DNA of 6,656 nucleotides from positions 1 through 6,656 of the forward strand of contig JBAXKA010000048.1 of NCBI GenBank assembly GCA_037137555.1, written 5' to 3'. Below, piece by piece: positions 6,466 to 6,656 of this stretch. The notes below the pieces were generated by a model that was given only the letters and a program-made list of their open reading frames with translations, was not told where the DNA came from and made no database searches. The DNA is from UBA9630 sp037137555 (lineage in GTDB: Bacteria; Patescibacteriota; Minisyncoccia; Moranbacterales; UBA2206). Each line of letters starts with the position of its first letter. Position 1 is the stretch's first letter. Position numbers and translations under genes: made by a program.

Positions 6466-6494
6466 ACCTTAGCATTAAAGCATAATTCTGTCAA
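6466..6494 (-). promoter_or_regulatory. Likely sigma-70-type promoter for the beta-helix / Wzz-like pair
   Basis: On the minus strand an exact TTGACA (complement of 6489-6494) is followed after 17 nt by TAAGGT (complement of 6466-6471). The -10 matches TATAAT at only three positions, but it is preceded by TGC, an extended -10 feature. Transcription would start near 6459, about 34 nt before the ATG at 6425. Exact -35 and ideal spacing make it the best promoter for the leftward genes. Confidence 0.6.
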
Positions 6495-6566
6495 ATACTT
6501 GCACTTAAATTCTAATCTGAATTGCAATTAACTTTTAAATAAAAGACATCTCAGTATAAGGTTGAA

Positions 6567-6585
6567 TAGTTACAGCTAATAACTA
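6567..6585. repeat. Short inverted repeat in the upstream intergenic region
   Basis: TAGTTA (6567-6572) and TAACTA (6580-6585) are reverse complements with a 7-nt loop. The dyad sits between the two opposed promoter candidates, where a regulator site would be expected, but in DNA this AT-rich a 6-bp match is weak evidence. The rest of 6426-6656 shows no gene. Confidence 0.25.
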
Positions 6586-6627
6586 ATCATTAACTTAACT
6601 GAAAGGGACTGTATAAAAAATTGTGTC

Positions 6628-6636
6628 TGGTATAAT
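6628..6636 (+). promoter_or_regulatory. Extended -10 promoter element facing right
   Basis: TGGTATAAT on the plus strand is a perfect TG-n-TATAAT extended -10. No good -35 lies 16-18 nt upstream, but extended -10 promoters can do without it. It faces away from the leftward genes and implies that a rightward gene begins beyond the window edge, so 6426-6656 would be a divergent intergenic region. Confidence 0.45.
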
Positions 6637-6656
6637 TAAAAAATAATTAATTATTA

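Noticed and set aside
1..6656. Alternative genetic code with UGA read as glycine, because every complete gene ends in TAA
   Set aside because: No in-frame TGA is needed to keep any gene intact and conserved glycines use GGN, so the standard bacterial code explains everything.
1..6656. CRISPR array, insertion sequence, tRNA or rRNA
   Set aside because: No repeated spacer pattern, transposase motif, terminal repeats or cloverleaf sequence was seen on either strand.

Overview
The window is AT-rich and almost wholly coded on the minus strand, so transcription runs right to left. All complete genes end in TAA, leaders are short and A/T-rich, intergenic gaps are tiny, and clear Shine-Dalgarno sites are nearly absent. 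Together with the form of MraY (an extended segment before the H-x3-GTPxMGG motif, and NETDGLDGL), this suggests a small-genome bacterium of the Candidate Phyla Radiation / Patescibacteria, probably Parcubacteria-like. That placement is inference from style, not from a marker gene.

Layout in transcription order (right to left): (1) an AT-rich upstream region (6426-6656) with a TTGACA-type promoter for the leftward genes and a near-perfect extended -10 facing right, so this is probably a divergent intergenic region; (2) an exported right-handed beta-helix protein (5484-6425) and, 13 nt later, a two-TM protein with the topology of Wzz-type polysaccharide co-polymerases (4535-5470); (3) a 222-nt spacer holding a short Cys-rich frame with the only well-placed AGGAG in the window, followed by two small dyads; (4) a compact run scpA (3602-4312), scpB (2995-3570), a D,D-carboxypeptidase of the S11/DacF type (1977-3011) and mraY (870-1970), with gaps or overlaps of 31 nt, 17 nt overlap and 6 nt; (5) 43 nt later, the N-terminal 275 residues of a secreted Cys-containing protein of unknown function that runs off the left edge (1-826).

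The theme is envelope and division. ScpA and ScpB are the kleisin and winged-helix partners of SMC in chromosome segregation. MraY makes lipid I and the carboxypeptidase trims the D-Ala-D-Ala stem peptide, so both act on peptidoglycan. The beta-helix protein, the Wzz-like protein and the left-edge protein are probably surface or secretion related. I see no mobile element, CRISPR array, tRNA or rRNA. The least ordinary part is the 4367-4515 island between the Wzz-like gene and scpA.
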